Below are positions 35,673 to 47,981 of a stretch of DNA of 64,000 bases, piece after piece (position 1 is the stretch's first letter; each line of letters starts with the position of its first letter). The stretch lies in the NCBI RefSeq assembly GCF_025449215.1, contig NZ_CP104900.1:3968001-4032000 (forward strand), written 5' to 3'. A program made the translations under genes and the position numbers. This DNA comes from Shewanella seohaensis. GTDB taxonomy: Bacteria > Pseudomonadota > Gammaproteobacteria > Enterobacterales > Shewanellaceae. The notes under the pieces are model-generated. The model did not search any database. It had not been told where the DNA came from and saw only the letters and a program-made list of their open reading frames with translations.

Positions 35673-37562
35673 ATGAACCCATTAACTCCTCATACCCCAA
35701 ACGCTGATTCATTAAGCCCTAACACATTAAGCGCCAACGCATTAACGCAGGACGCAGCCATGCCACTGCCCGCCTTAAAAGCCAGTTCGATGATCTTTAC
35801 TGTCGATAATGTGGTGGAGCAAAACCTGCCCGCCCTCAAGGACAAACCTTGGTTAGCCAAGCCGACTAAGGCCATGCTGCGCTACCTGTTGAATGAAAAA
35901 CAATGTAACGAGATAGCCAATCAATTTGCCTATCTGCAAGGGGTCGATTTTGTCGAGCAAGTGCTCGCCAGCTTCGATTTTAGCTTTACCGTGCCCGCCA
36001 ACGAGGTCGAAAATATTCCCTGTGAGGGCCGCGTGGTGATCTTCGCCAATCATCCGATTGGCTCCCTCGATGCCCTAGCTCTGATTAAACTCGTCAGCGA
36101 AATTCGCCCCGATATCAAGGTTGTGGCGAACGAGCTCCTGATGGCGCTCGAACCTTTGCATTCTATCCTACTGCCAGTGCGCAATATGACGGGCGGCACG
36201 CCGAAACAGCACCTCGAAAAAATCCACCAGCATCTGCGCAATGAAGGCGCGGTACTGATTTTCCCGTCGGGAGAAGTCTCTCGCCTGCGTCCGAGCGGCG
36301 TGCGCGATACCCAGTGGCACTCGGGCTTTTTGAAGATGGCGATTTCCTGTAATGCACCGCTGCTGCCAATCTTTTTGGATGCTAAAAACTCGGCCACCTT
36401 CTACGGCGCCTCGATGATTTACAAACCCTTAGCCACATTGCTATTGGTCAAGGAGATGTTTAAACAGGCCAAACGCAATATGCCCATTCGTATCGGCGAG
36501 CTTATCCCGAACGAAGCCGTACGCTCGATGGACTTTCCGCTAAAGACCAAGATAAAACTGCTTAAAAATCATCTGTATCGTATCGGTAAAGATAAAGACC
36601 CACTGTTTATCACCCAAAGCGCCATCGCCCACCCTGAGTCGCGCCGAGAGCTACAGGCCGCGCTGCAACAATGTGAACTCCTCGGCGAAACCCAAGATAA
36701 CAAGCTGATTTATTTGTATCAGCATCAGGACAGTAACCCCATCATGCGCGAAATTGGTCGCCTACGGGAAATCGCCTTTCGCGCCGTTGGCGAAGGCACG
36801 GGCAAACGCCGCGATATCGATAAATATGATTCCTACTACCAACATCTGGTGTTGTGGGATAAAGAACAGTTTGAAATTGTCGGCGCCTATCGTTTCGCCA
36901 GCGGCGAGCAAGTGCTGAATCGCTACGGCGACAACGCCCTCTACAGCCAATCCCTGTTCCAATATGCCGACGGTTTTATGCCCTTCGTCAAACAAGGCTT
37001 AGAACTTGGCCGCAGCTTTGTGCAGCCCAAATATTGGGGCAAACGCAGTCTCGACTACCTCTGGTTTGGTATTGGCGCCTTCCTCGCAAAACATCCCGAA
37101 TACCGCTACCTGTTTGGCCCTGTTTCTATCAGTAATCAACTGCCTGGCAGCGCGCGGGAGATGTTAGTGCATTTCTACTCCAAGGAGTTTGCGCCAGCAG
37201 AGCAGCTGGCGGTGTCCATGTCGCCCTTTGGCCTGTCCAAGCAGCGCAAGTTGCAGTTAGATGAACTCTATTCGGGCGAGGATTACCAAAGCCACTTTAA
37301 GCAACTCAAACAAATGCTGGCGAGTATGGGCGCCGCGGTGCCAACCCTGTACAAGCAGTACGGCGAGCTGTGTAAGCAGGATGGGGTGAAGTTTCTCGCC
37401 TTCGGGATCGATGCCGATTTTGGCGACTGTGTCGATGGCTTAGTCTTGGTCGATACCCATAAACTGAAAGGGAAAAAGTACCAGCGTTATATCGGCGCCC
37501 ATTTACCCGAAGACTTACGCAACCCCTTGATGGCAGAGGACGAAACCGACGAACAGGATTAG
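35673..37562 (+). CDS. olsF: Bifunctional acyltransferase, OlsF-like (ornithine-lipid synthesis)
   Basis: A 629-residue fusion. Residues about 110-320 form a PlsC-type acyltransferase (VIFANHPIGSLDALALIK with the HX4D motif, VLIFPSGEVSRLRPSG, APLLPIFLDAKNS). Residues about 360-590 form an OlsB-like GNAT N-acyltransferase (REIGRLREIAFRAVGEGTGKRRDIDKYDSYYQHLVLWDKEQFEIVGAYRFA, LELGRSFVQPKYWGKRSLDYLW). This order matches OlsF, which makes ornithine lipids from ornithine in both acylation steps. Ornithine lipids have been reported in Shewanella relatives. An alternative label is 'hemolysin-like' COG3176. The first 35 residues are Asn/Ser/Pro-rich and unconserved-looking. Confidence 0.78.
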   Translation: MNPLTPHTPNADSLSPNTLSANALTQDAAMPLPALKASSMIFTVDNVVEQNLPALKDKPWLAKPTKAMLRYLLNEKQCNEIANQFAYLQGVDFVEQVLASFDFSFTVPANEVENIPCEGRVVIFANHPIGSLDALALIKLVSEIRPDIKVVANELLMALEPLHSILLPVRNMTGGTPKQHLEKIHQHLRNEGAVLIFPSGEVSRLRPSGVRDTQWHSGFLKMAISCNAPLLPIFLDAKNSATFYGASMIYKPLATLLLVKEMFKQAKRNMPIRIGELIPNEAVRSMDFPLKTKIKLLKNHLYRIGKDKDPLFITQSAIAHPESRRELQAALQQCELLGETQDNKLIYLYQHQDSNPIMREIGRLREIAFRAVGEGTGKRRDIDKYDSYYQHLVLWDKEQFEIVGAYRFASGEQVLNRYGDNALYSQSLFQYADGFMPFVKQGLELGRSFVQPKYWGKRSLDYLWFGIGAFLAKHPEYRYLFGPVSISNQLPGSAREMLVHFYSKEFAPAEQLAVSMSPFGLSKQRKLQLDELYSGEDYQSHFKQLKQMLASMGAAVPTLYKQYGELCKQDGVKFLAFGIDADFGDCVDGLVLVDTHKLKGKKYQRYIGAHLPEDLRNPLMAEDETDEQD

Positions 37563-37663
37563 GCACAAATCCGCCCTAATACATTGGCTAAATAAACATC
37601 GGTCTGTTATAAGTATCTGTAATACAGTGCATTAACGATACACGTCCTAGGAAGGGGTTTATC

Positions 37664-38095
37664 ATGCCGATCATTATCGCCGATATTATGCGTACCCGAG
37701 TCGTCACGGTCGAAATGGACGATCGCTTAACCGTGGCGAAGGATATTTTCGATCAGGCAAACTTCCACCATCTGCTGGTGGTGGATGAATATAAACTCGA
37801 AGGGGTATTGTCGGAGCGCGACTTACTGCGTGCCATCAGCCCGAATCTGGGCAGCAGCGCCGAAACCGCTAAGGATCTCGAAACCCTACAAAAACGCGTT
37901 CATCAGGTGATGACCCGTAATCCCGTTACCGTTGCGCCACATGTGTCGCTCGATGCTGCGACGCACACCCTGCTAGAACACAACATTGGCTGTTTGCCCG
38001 TGCTCGATAATGGCGATTTAGTCGGGATTGTGACTTGGAAGGATTTACTGCGAGCCTATTGTGAGCACAATGAAGTCAATGAAAGCGAGTGCTAA
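37664..38095 (+). CDS. CBS-domain pair protein
   Basis: A 143-residue protein made of two CBS motifs: IMRTRVVTVEMDDRLTVAKDIFDQANFHHLLVVDEYKLEGVLSERDLLRAI and VMTRNPVTVAPHVSLDAATHTLLEHNIGCLPVLDNGDLVGIVTWKDLLRAY. Such stand-alone pairs form a Bateman module binding AMP, ATP or similar ligands and regulate a partner. The partner here is unknown; the purine permease is convergent, which may be coincidence. GGAAGGGG precedes the ATG at 37664. Confidence 0.9.
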   Translation: MPIIIADIMRTRVVTVEMDDRLTVAKDIFDQANFHHLLVVDEYKLEGVLSERDLLRAISPNLGSSAETAKDLETLQKRVHQVMTRNPVTVAPHVSLDAATHTLLEHNIGCLPVLDNGDLVGIVTWKDLLRAYCEHNEVNESEC

Positions 38096-38110
38096 CGACA
38101 CTCGCTTTCG
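38081..38110. terminator. Hairpin at the CBS gene end, possible bidirectional terminator
   Basis: GAAAGCGAGTG and CACTCGCTTTC make an 11-bp stem that overlaps the last codons of the CBS gene. The T tracts are short, so terminator strength is uncertain. Confidence 0.5.
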
Positions 38111-38120
38111 ACTTTATAAA

Positions 38121-39473
38121 CTAGATCGCCCAGCCGCCCATATAGAAGGCCACAAGGCCCAGCGTAATGGCGAGCACGCCTAACTTAAGCTGACGGATTT
38201 CACCGCTAAAAATGCGGCCAACCACTAAAGTCACAAAGCCAAGCATAATACCGGTCACAATGTTACAGCTGAGGATGATGAATACGGCGCAGGTTAATCC
38301 CGCCATCGCATCGACCTTGTCATTAAAGTCCAGCTTAGTCACATTGCTGAGCATCAATAGCCCCACATACATCAGCGCAGGCGCCGTAGCATAGGCAGGC
38401 ACTAAATAGCTGAGCGGCGCTAAAAACACCATCAGCAGGAATAATCCACCGACTATAGTCGCGGTTAAACCCGTCTTACCGCCCGCCGCCGTACCCGCCG
38501 CCGATTCGATATACACGGCAGCAGGGGCGCCACCAACGATACCCGCAAACATGCTGCTGACCGAATCCGAGGTCAGCGCCTTGCCACCGCCGACGATATT
38601 ATCGTCTTTATCCAGCAGATTGGCTTGCCCTGCCACCGCGCGGATGGTGCCCGTGGCATCAAAAATCGCCGTCATCACCAGCGCCAGCACAATCGGTAAT
38701 ACCACAGGATTCAAGGCGCCCATAATATCCATTTGGCCAATCAGCGAGTGCTCAGAGGTAAAATCAGGCACGGCGAAGAAACCTTGGAATGTCACGCTTG
38801 GATCAAACACTAAACCAAACAGGGATAGGCCAATAATCACCAATAAAATCCCGCCGGGTACACCGCGACGCTCTAAACCGATAGTGGCCGCTAACCCCAG
38901 TACGGTGGCGATAACGGGCAGGCTGTTAATGTCGCCTAGCTTCACTGGCAGACCCGCGTCGTTGGCCACAATCAACTGCACACTGTTAGTGGCAATTAAG
39001 AGTAAAAACAAGCCAATACCTATACCTGTACCATGGGCAATCCCCTTGGGTAGGTTAGCCAGCACCCATTGACGCACGCCCGTGACACTCACAACGGTAA
39101 AAATCACGCCCATCCAAAAGATGGCGCCCAAGGTCACAGGGATACTCATGCCCTGACCTAACACTAAACCGAAGGCGGTAAAGGCGGTGAGTGAAATAGC
39201 ACAACCAATAGCCATGGGCAGATTCGCCCAGAGTCCCATCAGCAGCGAGCCAAAGGAGGCAATTAAACAGGTGGCGACGAACACGGCGCCGGGATCGAAT
39301 CCCGCTTTGCCTAACATATTGGGTACCACAATCACTGAGTACACCATAGCGAGGAAGGTGGTTAACCCTGCAATCACTTCTTGGCGTACTGTGCTACCAC
39401 GTTGTTGAATTGAAAAATAACGGTCCAGAAACGAACCAGAGGGTACGGCTGTTGAACTCAATTGCTCAGACAT
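38121..39473 (-). CDS. AzgA-family purine (adenine/guanine/hypoxanthine) permease
   Basis: A 450-residue NCS2-related permease with about 13 helices. Signature stretches are [61 protein letters not shown] and [20 protein letters not shown], followed by [26 protein letters not shown], as in E. coli AdeP/GhxP. It imports purine bases with protons. It fits the nucleoside breakdown module at the far end of the window only loosely. The ATG at 39473 is preceded by a leader with a short upstream frame. Confidence 0.92.
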   Translation of the reverse strand: MSEQLSSTAVPSGSFLDRYFSIQQRGSTVRQEVIAGLTTFLAMVYSVIVVPNMLGKAGFDPGAVFVATCLIASFGSLLMGLWANLPMAIGCAISLTAFTAFGLVLGQGMSIPVTLGAIFWMGVIFTVVSVTGVRQWVLANLPKGIAHGTGIGIGLFLLLIATNSVQLIVANDAGLPVKLGDINSLPVIATVLGLAATIGLERRGVPGGILLVIIGLSLFGLVFDPSVTFQGFFAVPDFTSEHSLIGQMDIMGALNPVVLPIVLALVMTAIFDATGTIRAVAGQANLLDKDDNIVGGGKALTSDSVSSMFAGIVGGAPAAVYIESAAGTAAGGKTGLTATIVGGLFLLMVFLAPLSYLVPAYATAPALMYVGLLMLSNVTKLDFNDKVDAMAGLTCAVFIILSCNIVTGIMLGFVTLVVGRIFSGEIRQLKLGVLAITLGLVAFYMGGWAI

Positions 39474-39990
39474 ATCTTGTTATACCTTGTGATCTCTTAA
39501 AATAGGGTCGATACCAATTGGCTTAACCATTGGCGACGCTGGCTGCGGCAGATTAGAGCCCCAAATCCAATGACTTGGGTGAGAGATCCACATCATTCTC
39601 CTACATCGGGAAAAATCCATGATCTGCAAGCAGTGACGCTTTGCATCGTTAAAATGGCTTTAACGAGACAAACGCAGCCTTTGTTGGGCGCGGATAATAC
39701 TGTAAACGCCGCCAGATAGCTAAGACCTCGCCTGCACTTCAGTAAATAATTAGCGAAAAAATTCAAAATCAGTGTTTAAAAAAACGCCTAAACCGCACAG
39801 CAAACTGCCGAGTTCGATCACAGAAATTAGATTAACTCTCTGTCAGTAAAACAAAAAGTCATCGGCTTTTTAAAATTTTCATAATTTTTCATATATTGTC
39901 AAAGCCCATTCATCCCTACAGGCAAGTCCATTCACATCTCCCCTTTATAGTGCTCCCATCAAAAATCGCTTTCGAACGGAGCTCTTCCCA
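39474..39990. promoter_or_regulatory. Divergent purine permease / torE control region
   Basis: The 517-bp gap holds the permease leader on the left and the tor promoter on the right. In the leader a 38-codon frame (39480-39596, minus) has AGGAG just before two ATG codons and stops 6 bases before the permease ATG; it could be a leader peptide. No riboswitch was recognised. Tor boxes lie at 39878-39893. Confidence 0.45.
39878..39893. promoter_or_regulatory. Tor boxes (TorR sites) upstream of torECAD
   Basis: Two direct TTCATA repeats spaced exactly 10 bp (39878 and 39888) match the known TorR-binding decamer. The same TTCATA-N4-TTCATA pattern occurs before torR. Binding is inference from the motif. 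Confidence 0.7.
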
Positions 39991-40161
39991 ATGACAAAGC
40001 CCACCATGCAAACATCGGATAAGTCCTCACGCAGCAATGAGTTAAAGGCGCTGGGATTCATCATTTTCATACTCTTTCCCGCACTGACTGTCGCGGGGAT
40101 CAGTCTCTACGGTTTCATCATTTGGATGATCCAAGCCTTCGGCGGCGTTGTCGGCCACTAA
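39991..40161 (+). CDS. torE: TorE, small NapE-family membrane protein
   Basis: A 56-residue protein starting at ATG 39991, with GGAG ten bases upstream. After a hydrophilic N-terminus (MTKPTMQTSDKSSRSNELKALG) it has one transmembrane helix, FIIFILFPALTVAGISLYGFIIWMIQAF, and the NapE/TorE-like F-P-x-L-x-V-x-G core. It is the first gene of the torECAD operon, 26 bp before torC. Its exact role in TMAO respiration is unclear. Confidence 0.9.
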   Translation: MTKPTMQTSDKSSRSNELKALGFIIFILFPALTVAGISLYGFIIWMIQAFGGVVGH

Positions 40162-40187
40162 TTCACTGATACTTTGAGGACGCTATT

Positions 40188-41366
40188 ATGAAGTGGTTAA
40201 CCAACCTCTGGCGCACACTAAACAAACCCACAAAAGCTCTCACCTTAGGCGCTGTCAGCATCAGTGCTTTTATCATGGGCATCATCTTCTGGGGCGGCTT
40301 CAACACCGCGCTGGAGGCAACCAACACAGAAGCCTTCTGCATCAGCTGCCACAGCATGGAGAGTAAGCCCTACCAGGAGCTGCAGGAAACGGTGCATTGG
40401 TCGAATCACTCCGGCGTACGTGCCACCTGCCCCGACTGTCACGTTCCCCACAACTGGAGCCGTAAGATTGCCCGTAAGATGGAAGCTTCCCACGATGTTT
40501 GGGGCTGGTTATTCAACACGGTCAACACCCCTGAAAAATTTGAAGCTAAACGCCTGGAGATGGCGAGCCGCGAATGGAAACGTTTCGATCGCGATAACTC
40601 CCTCGCCTGTAAGAACTGCCATAACTACGACTCGATGAAGTGGGAAAGCATGTCACCACTGGCCCAGAAGCAGATGAAACGCGCCGCCGAAATCGATCAA
40701 AGCTGTATCGATTGTCACAAAGGTATTGCCCACCATTTACCTGAAATGGGCACGGCCCGCGCACCCGAACTCATCGCCGAAGTGGGCGCTGGCGTCAGCT
40801 CAGTCGAAACCAACCAAACCTACTACAGCGCCCTGACTAAGCCACTGTTCTTTAGTGAAAAAGGTGACGTTGAAGCCGGTACCTTAAACGTGGCCACTAA
40901 AGTCAAAGTGCTCGAAACCCAAGGTAAGCGCATCAAAATTGGCATCGATGGCTGGCGTAAAAAAATCGGCGCAGGCCGGGTGATCTACATGGACTTTGGG
41001 GTAAACATTCTGTCGGCGCAGTTAAGCAAAGATGCCGCCGAAACCGAAGGTGTTATCCAAACCTTTGAAGAGAAAGAAGACCCAATGACAGGCCTGAAAT
41101 GGCAACGGGTTGAAGCCCAAATCTGGACCGATAAGGATTACCTGCTCACCGAGCTACAACCACTCTGGGGCTATGCCCGCGATACGTTCCGCTCAAGCTG
41201 TAGCGTGTGCCACACCCAGCCCGATGAAGCGCATTTCGACGCTAATACCTGGCCAGGTATGTTTCAGGGAATGATCGCCTTCGTCAACATGGACCAAGAC
41301 ACCCAAGCGCTAGTGCAGAAATACCTGCAAGAACATTCGTCAACCTTCGTGAAAAAAGAGCACTAA
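40188..41366 (+). CDS. torC: TorC, membrane-bound pentahaem c-type cytochrome
   Basis: A 392-residue cytochrome passing electrons from menaquinol to TorA. A single N-terminal anchor (residues 17-37) is followed by four NapC/NirT-type CXXCH haem motifs: CISCH at 51, CPDCH at 81, CKNCH at 141 and CIDCH at 173. A fifth motif, CSVCH near residue 345, lies in the C-terminal domain. Length matches E. coli TorC. GAGG precedes the ATG and torA begins 15 bp after the stop, so the genes are one transcript. Confidence 0.97.
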   Translation: MKWLTNLWRTLNKPTKALTLGAVSISAFIMGIIFWGGFNTALEATNTEAFCISCHSMESKPYQELQETVHWSNHSGVRATCPDCHVPHNWSRKIARKMEASHDVWGWLFNTVNTPEKFEAKRLEMASREWKRFDRDNSLACKNCHNYDSMKWESMSPLAQKQMKRAAEIDQSCIDCHKGIAHHLPEMGTARAPELIAEVGAGVSSVETNQTYYSALTKPLFFSEKGDVEAGTLNVATKVKVLETQGKRIKIGIDGWRKKIGAGRVIYMDFGVNILSAQLSKDAAETEGVIQTFEEKEDPMTGLKWQRVEAQIWTDKDYLLTELQPLWGYARDTFRSSCSVCHTQPDEAHFDANTWPGMFQGMIAFVNMDQDTQALVQKYLQEHSSTFVKKEH

Positions 41367-43871
<2,505 letters not shown>

Positions 43872-43938
43872 CCGAGCCCACAAGGCGATGCGCCTAGCCA
43901 ACTAGGCGCATTCCACTGTTAATCTTGAGGAACATGCG

Positions 43939-44568
43939 ATGAGCAACGTCGATATCAATCATGCCAGAGCCTTAGTGTATCAACTGCTGTCTTCTCTGTT
44001 TGCCCGCGAAATTGATGAGCAGCGCCTTAAGCAACTCACCAGTGAGCAAGCGCAGCAATTCTGGACACAACTGGGTTATGCGCCCGAGTTTAGTGCGCCA
44101 GTCGTCAGCATACAGAAGGTGCTGAATGGCTTAACGAGCGATGAAGCCTTGCTCGAACTTGCCGCCGATTATTGCGGTTTATTCCTTGTAGGCACAAAGC
44201 ACAGCGCCTCGCCCTATGCCAGCCTGTACTTGAGCCACGAGGAAGAACCCTTGCTATTTGGGCAGCAGCATCAACAAATGAGCGAGTTTTTACACCAGAG
44301 CCAACTGCAAGTGCAGAGTCACTTCCCTGAGCCTGCCGATCACTTAGCCGTGATACTCGCCTATATGGGACACTTAACTTGTCACAGTGAAGATGCTGCC
44401 CAGTTAAGCTTCCTAAATGCTTGTATAGACTCTTGGTTAGCCAAGTTTGTCGCCAAGGTCGTTGAGTGTGATAGCAAACACAGCAATGGCTTTTACAGCG
44501 CTCTCGCCACACTCACCCTCGCTTGGGTGCAGCAAGATAAACAGCTGTTAGAACAGGCAATGCATTGA
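43939..44568 (+). CDS. torD: TorD, TorA-specific chaperone
   Basis: A 209-residue all-helical protein of the TorD/DmsD family. The marks are [18 protein letters not shown] at the N-terminus, [31 protein letters not shown] in the middle and the [18 protein letters not shown] motif (usual form E-P-x-D-H). It binds the Tat signal of TorA in the cytoplasm and helps cofactor insertion. It follows torA by 67 bp with GAGGA before the ATG. A tandem repeat and terminator follow. Confidence 0.95.
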   Translation: MSNVDINHARALVYQLLSSLFAREIDEQRLKQLTSEQAQQFWTQLGYAPEFSAPVVSIQKVLNGLTSDEALLELAADYCGLFLVGTKHSASPYASLYLSHEEEPLLFGQQHQQMSEFLHQSQLQVQSHFPEPADHLAVILAYMGHLTCHSEDAAQLSFLNACIDSWLAKFVAKVVECDSKHSNGFYSALATLTLAWVQQDKQLLEQAMH

Positions 44569-44582
44569 TCGCCATAAGCCTA

Positions 44583-44678
44583 AAACCCGAGTAGCGTTAA
44601 ACCCGAGTAGCGTTAAACCCAAGTAGCGTTAAACCCGAGTAGCGTTAAACCTGAGTAGCGTTAAACCAGAGTCGCATT
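44583..44678. repeat. 16-bp tandem repeat downstream of torD
   Basis: Six consecutive 16-bp units with consensus aaacccgagtagcgtt. Units 1, 2 and 4 are identical, units 3 and 5 differ at one base, and unit 6 at three. The array lies between torD and its terminator, so it would be transcribed as part of the 3' end. Confidence 0.95.
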
Positions 44679-44723
44679 AAGACTCAAATTGATGGCTCAT
44701 GTCTTGTTCTGAAATAAGTTAAC

Positions 44724-44756
44724 AAAAGCGGCTCCCATGGGAGCCGCTTTTTTATT
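44724..44756 (+). terminator. Rho-independent terminator of the torECAD operon
   Basis: AAAAGCGGCTCCC and GGAGCCGCTTTT form a strong stem with a short loop, followed by six T. Confidence 0.9.
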
Positions 44757-44871
44757 CCTCGATTTGCATTGGTTAGGCAGAAATACGTGCTTGTAAGAAC
44801 GACTCACTTATAGCGTTAACGTCTTTTCGCGAATCCTTAACTGCTAATCCCGTGCTGCTAATCCAGTGTTG

Positions 44872-47800
44872 CTAGCCCTGTGTTGCGAGCCACTGCTCAA
44901 GCGCTGTTATCGACGCCTGCCAGCAGGCGGTTAATTCAGCCACCGCCTTGCTATCCAATCCATTTTCCCCTGTGGTGTTGAGTGTTTTCTCCCACTGCTG
45001 ACAACACACAGTCAGTGCTTTTAGCCCCATGCTGGCACTGCTGCCCTTAAGCGCATGCAATAGTTTTGCGCCCTCGCTGAAATCCGCCACAGCGCTTAGC
45101 GCCGAGAGTCGCTCAATTTGCTCGGCACTGGAGGTTCGATAGAGCGCCAACATATCACTCACGGCTTTCACGCCTAAGACCTCAAGATCTTGCTGTAACT
45201 GGTTAAGATCTAACAAGGTTTCAGCTTGATGCTTCTGGCTGGTAGGTTCGGCCTTATTCGGCGATTGAAGTGATTGCGGCGATGACTCGCCTAGTGAAGT
45301 CGGCATTGAAGCTGGCACACGCGCAAGACCTAACCATTCGGTCAGGGTTTGCAGGCTCAAGGGTTTAGCCAACACAGTATCAAACCCTGCCTCCCGATAC
45401 AGGCTAAGATCCTCCGTCTGCATCTGCGCGGTAAAGGCGGCAAACTTCACCTTGTCATTGGCGAATAACGCCTTTAACTGGGGTAATAGCATGAGTCCCG
45501 AGCCATCACTCAGCTGAATATCGAGCATCACGGCATCGAATGCCTTATCGCCACTCACATGCGCCAGCGCCTGCTGACAACTGACGGCCAAGCTGGAGCT
45601 GTGGCCTAAATGCGCCAAAAATCCCTGCGCGACCATGGCATTGACCTTGTTGTCTTCAATCACTAACACCCTCTGGGGATTAACCCGCTTTTGCACCTGA
45701 GTTTGCGTATCCAATGCCCTATCACACTGGGTAAAGCTCAGCTCAAAACCAAACTCGCTGCCCTTGCCTGGCTCGCTCTTAACCCAAATGCCTGGCCCCT
45801 CGGCATCCATCAGTCCAACTAACTGTTTGCAGATGGCAAGCCCTAAGCCTGTCCCACGGCTGCGCCCCTGATTAGGCAATACGCAGTAAGGCATAAATAA
45901 TTGCTCGCGCACCTCGGGCGCAATCCCCACGCCGGTATCGGCCACCACAAAGGCTAACTTATCGCCTCGAACGCTAACATTGAGACTCACGCCGCCTTCG
46001 GGGGTGAATTTAATGCCGTTACCAATCAAGTTAAACAGCACTTGCCTCAACTTAGGGCCATCAATCTGAATACACGCGGGTAACTGGGGGCGATTCAGCC
46101 TTAGGCTCAATCCCGCCAAATTGGCGCCCGCCACCATGATCGCCAGCACTTCATCGAGCAGAGCGTTGATATCCGTTGGCCTAGGCTCATTGGTTAAATT
46201 ACCCTGCTCGAGGCGGGAGAAATCGAGAATATCGCTCAGCACGGTTTGCAGCAACGTGCCGCTGTATTGTGACAGCGCGAGCATCTGTTGCTGCGCGGGC
46301 GGTAACTGGCTATGGCCGAGCAGGGTAAGCGTCCCGAGTAAACCATTGAGCGGGGTGCGAATTTCATGACTCATGGTCGCCAAGAATTGGGATTTTGCCT
46401 GACTCGCCTCCTCGGCAACGATTCTTGCCTTCGCGTGGCCTTTGGCCTCCGCATCGAGACGCAGGTTGGCTTCGGCCAATTCCTGCGTGCGCGTGGCCAC
46501 GGTTTGTTCGAGGGCCTTTTTATGCTCGGTCAGCTCATCGGCGACCTGGCGTAAATCCGTCTGCAATTTCAGGTTATGGGCGGTTTTTCGCTTAAATGCC
46601 TCGATAGCATTGGCCATGGCGGTCAATTCATCGTCGCCGTGGGCATCGAGGCTCACATTGATGTCCCCTAAACTTAAGCGCGACATGGCCTCGGTCGCCT
46701 GATTTAACCTCAAGGCAATACCGCGATAGATCACCCGATAGACCACGACGGCCATGATAACCAACATTAATATGCCCGTGCCCCACAGCCCCAAGCGGGC
46801 GTAAGACAACTGCATTAAATAATCACTTCGCGCCAGCTCCGCCCGCTGTTGCTGTTGATTAAGCGCACTGTCCACCAGCGTGTTGAGGCTATAGAGTTTT
46901 TCCGCTAACTCCTGCTGCTGCCGCTGTTGGCGCTGCAGGCTTTGACTCAGTTCTCGCTGTAATTTAATGATTTTTGGGGTATGAAGAAGGAGTGCCAGCT
47001 CCGCCTTTAGCGCATTGAGCCTGCCGGGGTCGCGGATAAGCTCAGATACTGTGGTGAGCGCCATTAAATCGATACCCACCTCTGCCGCTGGCGCCTCAGT
47101 GGTTGCCAGCTCGATAGCCGTCCCTTGCTTTGGATGATCTGGATGATTTGGATGATTCTGCGCCATGGGGTGCGCTGGTGCAGTACTGGCAAAGGTTGCC
47201 AATAAACGGGGAACACTCAATTGCAGTTCGGACTGTAATTCGGATGCCTCAAATAACTGACTGAGCAGCGCAATTTGATGCACTAATTTGAGAGCGCGGT
47301 TGAGCTGCTCCTGCACATCTAACTCTCGCTCAATCACATCATCGAGCAATTGGCCACTGCGTTTATCCCCCGCCATATCCGGATAGGCTTGGCTGAGTTT
47401 TGCCAAAATCGCCGAGTCGACAACCGCCAATTCGGATTGCAATAACTCAGAGGCGCGGCCTGCGGCAACCGATAATTCGCGGGCCCTAAGCTGTAACTCA
47501 TCGCCTAAGGTAATACGCTGGCCTACACTCTTACCCAATAAGGTTAATTGCTCGATGATTTGCCCAGCTAATACGGATAGATGATTATCTTCGTTCACAT
47601 CCAGTGTTAGTAACACTTTGATGCTATTTAACATTGTGGCGCTTTCAAGGCTGAGCTTACGGCCGATAAATTCCCGCTGCCGCTCGTCCTCCACTTGGCC
47701 TAACTGGGTCACGCCATCGGATAAGGCATTAGAGGCCTGCACTAATTGGCGCGCGGCTTGAGAGGCGGGTAAGGATTCTTCATACAGATAACTGTCGGCC

Positions 47801-47925
47801 TGTTTGAGCCAATGCAAACTCAGGCTACCTAAGCTAACCAGTAGCAACAGCAATACCCCAAGCACGCCGAAGGCGAGCATGAGTCTGCCGGTTAAACTAC
47901 TTCGCGATAAAGATAAAGGCGCCAC
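44872..47925 (-). CDS. torS: TorS, hybrid sensor kinase for TMAO
   Basis: About 1017 residues. Domains in order: membrane helix (LMLAFGVLGVLLLLLVSLGSLSL), a long helical periplasmic sensor region, second helix (LGLWGTGILMLVIMAVVVYRV), HAMP, coiled coil, His kinase (FLATMSHEIRTPLNGLLGTL), ATPase (FNLIGNGIKFTPEGG, DTGVGIAPE, GTGLGLAICKQL), receiver (AVMLDIQLSDGSG) and Hpt (LLHALKGSSASMGL). An open frame reaches to TTG 47982, where it would overlap the torT start. The GTG at 47925 with AAGGA six bases upstream is preferred. It senses TMAO through TorT and phosphorylates TorR. Confidence 0.94.
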   Translation of the reverse strand: MAPLSLSRSSLTGRLMLAFGVLGVLLLLLVSLGSLSLHWLKQADSYLYEESLPASQAARQLVQASNALSDGVTQLGQVEDERQREFIGRKLSLESATMLNSIKVLLTLDVNEDNHLSVLAGQIIEQLTLLGKSVGQRITLGDELQLRARELSVAAGRASELLQSELAVVDSAILAKLSQAYPDMAGDKRSGQLLDDVIERELDVQEQLNRALKLVHQIALLSQLFEASELQSELQLSVPRLLATFASTAPAHPMAQNHPNHPDHPKQGTAIELATTEAPAAEVGIDLMALTTVSELIRDPGRLNALKAELALLLHTPKIIKLQRELSQSLQRQQRQQQELAEKLYSLNTLVDSALNQQQQRAELARSDYLMQLSYARLGLWGTGILMLVIMAVVVYRVIYRGIALRLNQATEAMSRLSLGDINVSLDAHGDDELTAMANAIEAFKRKTAHNLKLQTDLRQVADELTEHKKALEQTVATRTQELAEANLRLDAEAKGHAKARIVAEEASQAKSQFLATMSHEIRTPLNGLLGTLTLLGHSQLPPAQQQMLALSQYSGTLLQTVLSDILDFSRLEQGNLTNEPRPTDINALLDEVLAIMVAGANLAGLSLRLNRPQLPACIQIDGPKLRQVLFNLIGNGIKFTPEGGVSLNVSVRGDKLAFVVADTGVGIAPEVREQLFMPYCVLPNQGRSRGTGLGLAICKQLVGLMDAEGPGIWVKSEPGKGSEFGFELSFTQCDRALDTQTQVQKRVNPQRVLVIEDNKVNAMVAQGFLAHLGHSSSLAVSCQQALAHVSGDKAFDAVMLDIQLSDGSGLMLLPQLKALFANDKVKFAAFTAQMQTEDLSLYREAGFDTVLAKPLSLQTLTEWLGLARVPASMPTSLGESSPQSLQSPNKAEPTSQKHQAETLLDLNQLQQDLEVLGVKAVSDMLALYRTSSAEQIERLSALSAVADFSEGAKLLHALKGSSASMGLKALTVCCQQWEKTLNTTGENGLDSKAVAELTACWQASITALEQWLATQG

Positions 47926-47981
47926 ACTTGTTCCTTCTGTTACAATGCCTTCGAGATAATCACAGTGGATGATACGAGACA

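Noticed and set aside
39480..39800. Purine riboswitch upstream of the AzgA-type permease
   Set aside because: The conserved loop sequences and three-way junction of purine riboswitches could not be recognised.
44583..44678. CRISPR array
   Set aside because: The 16-bp units are directly joined with no spacers and there are no cas genes; it is a simple tandem repeat.
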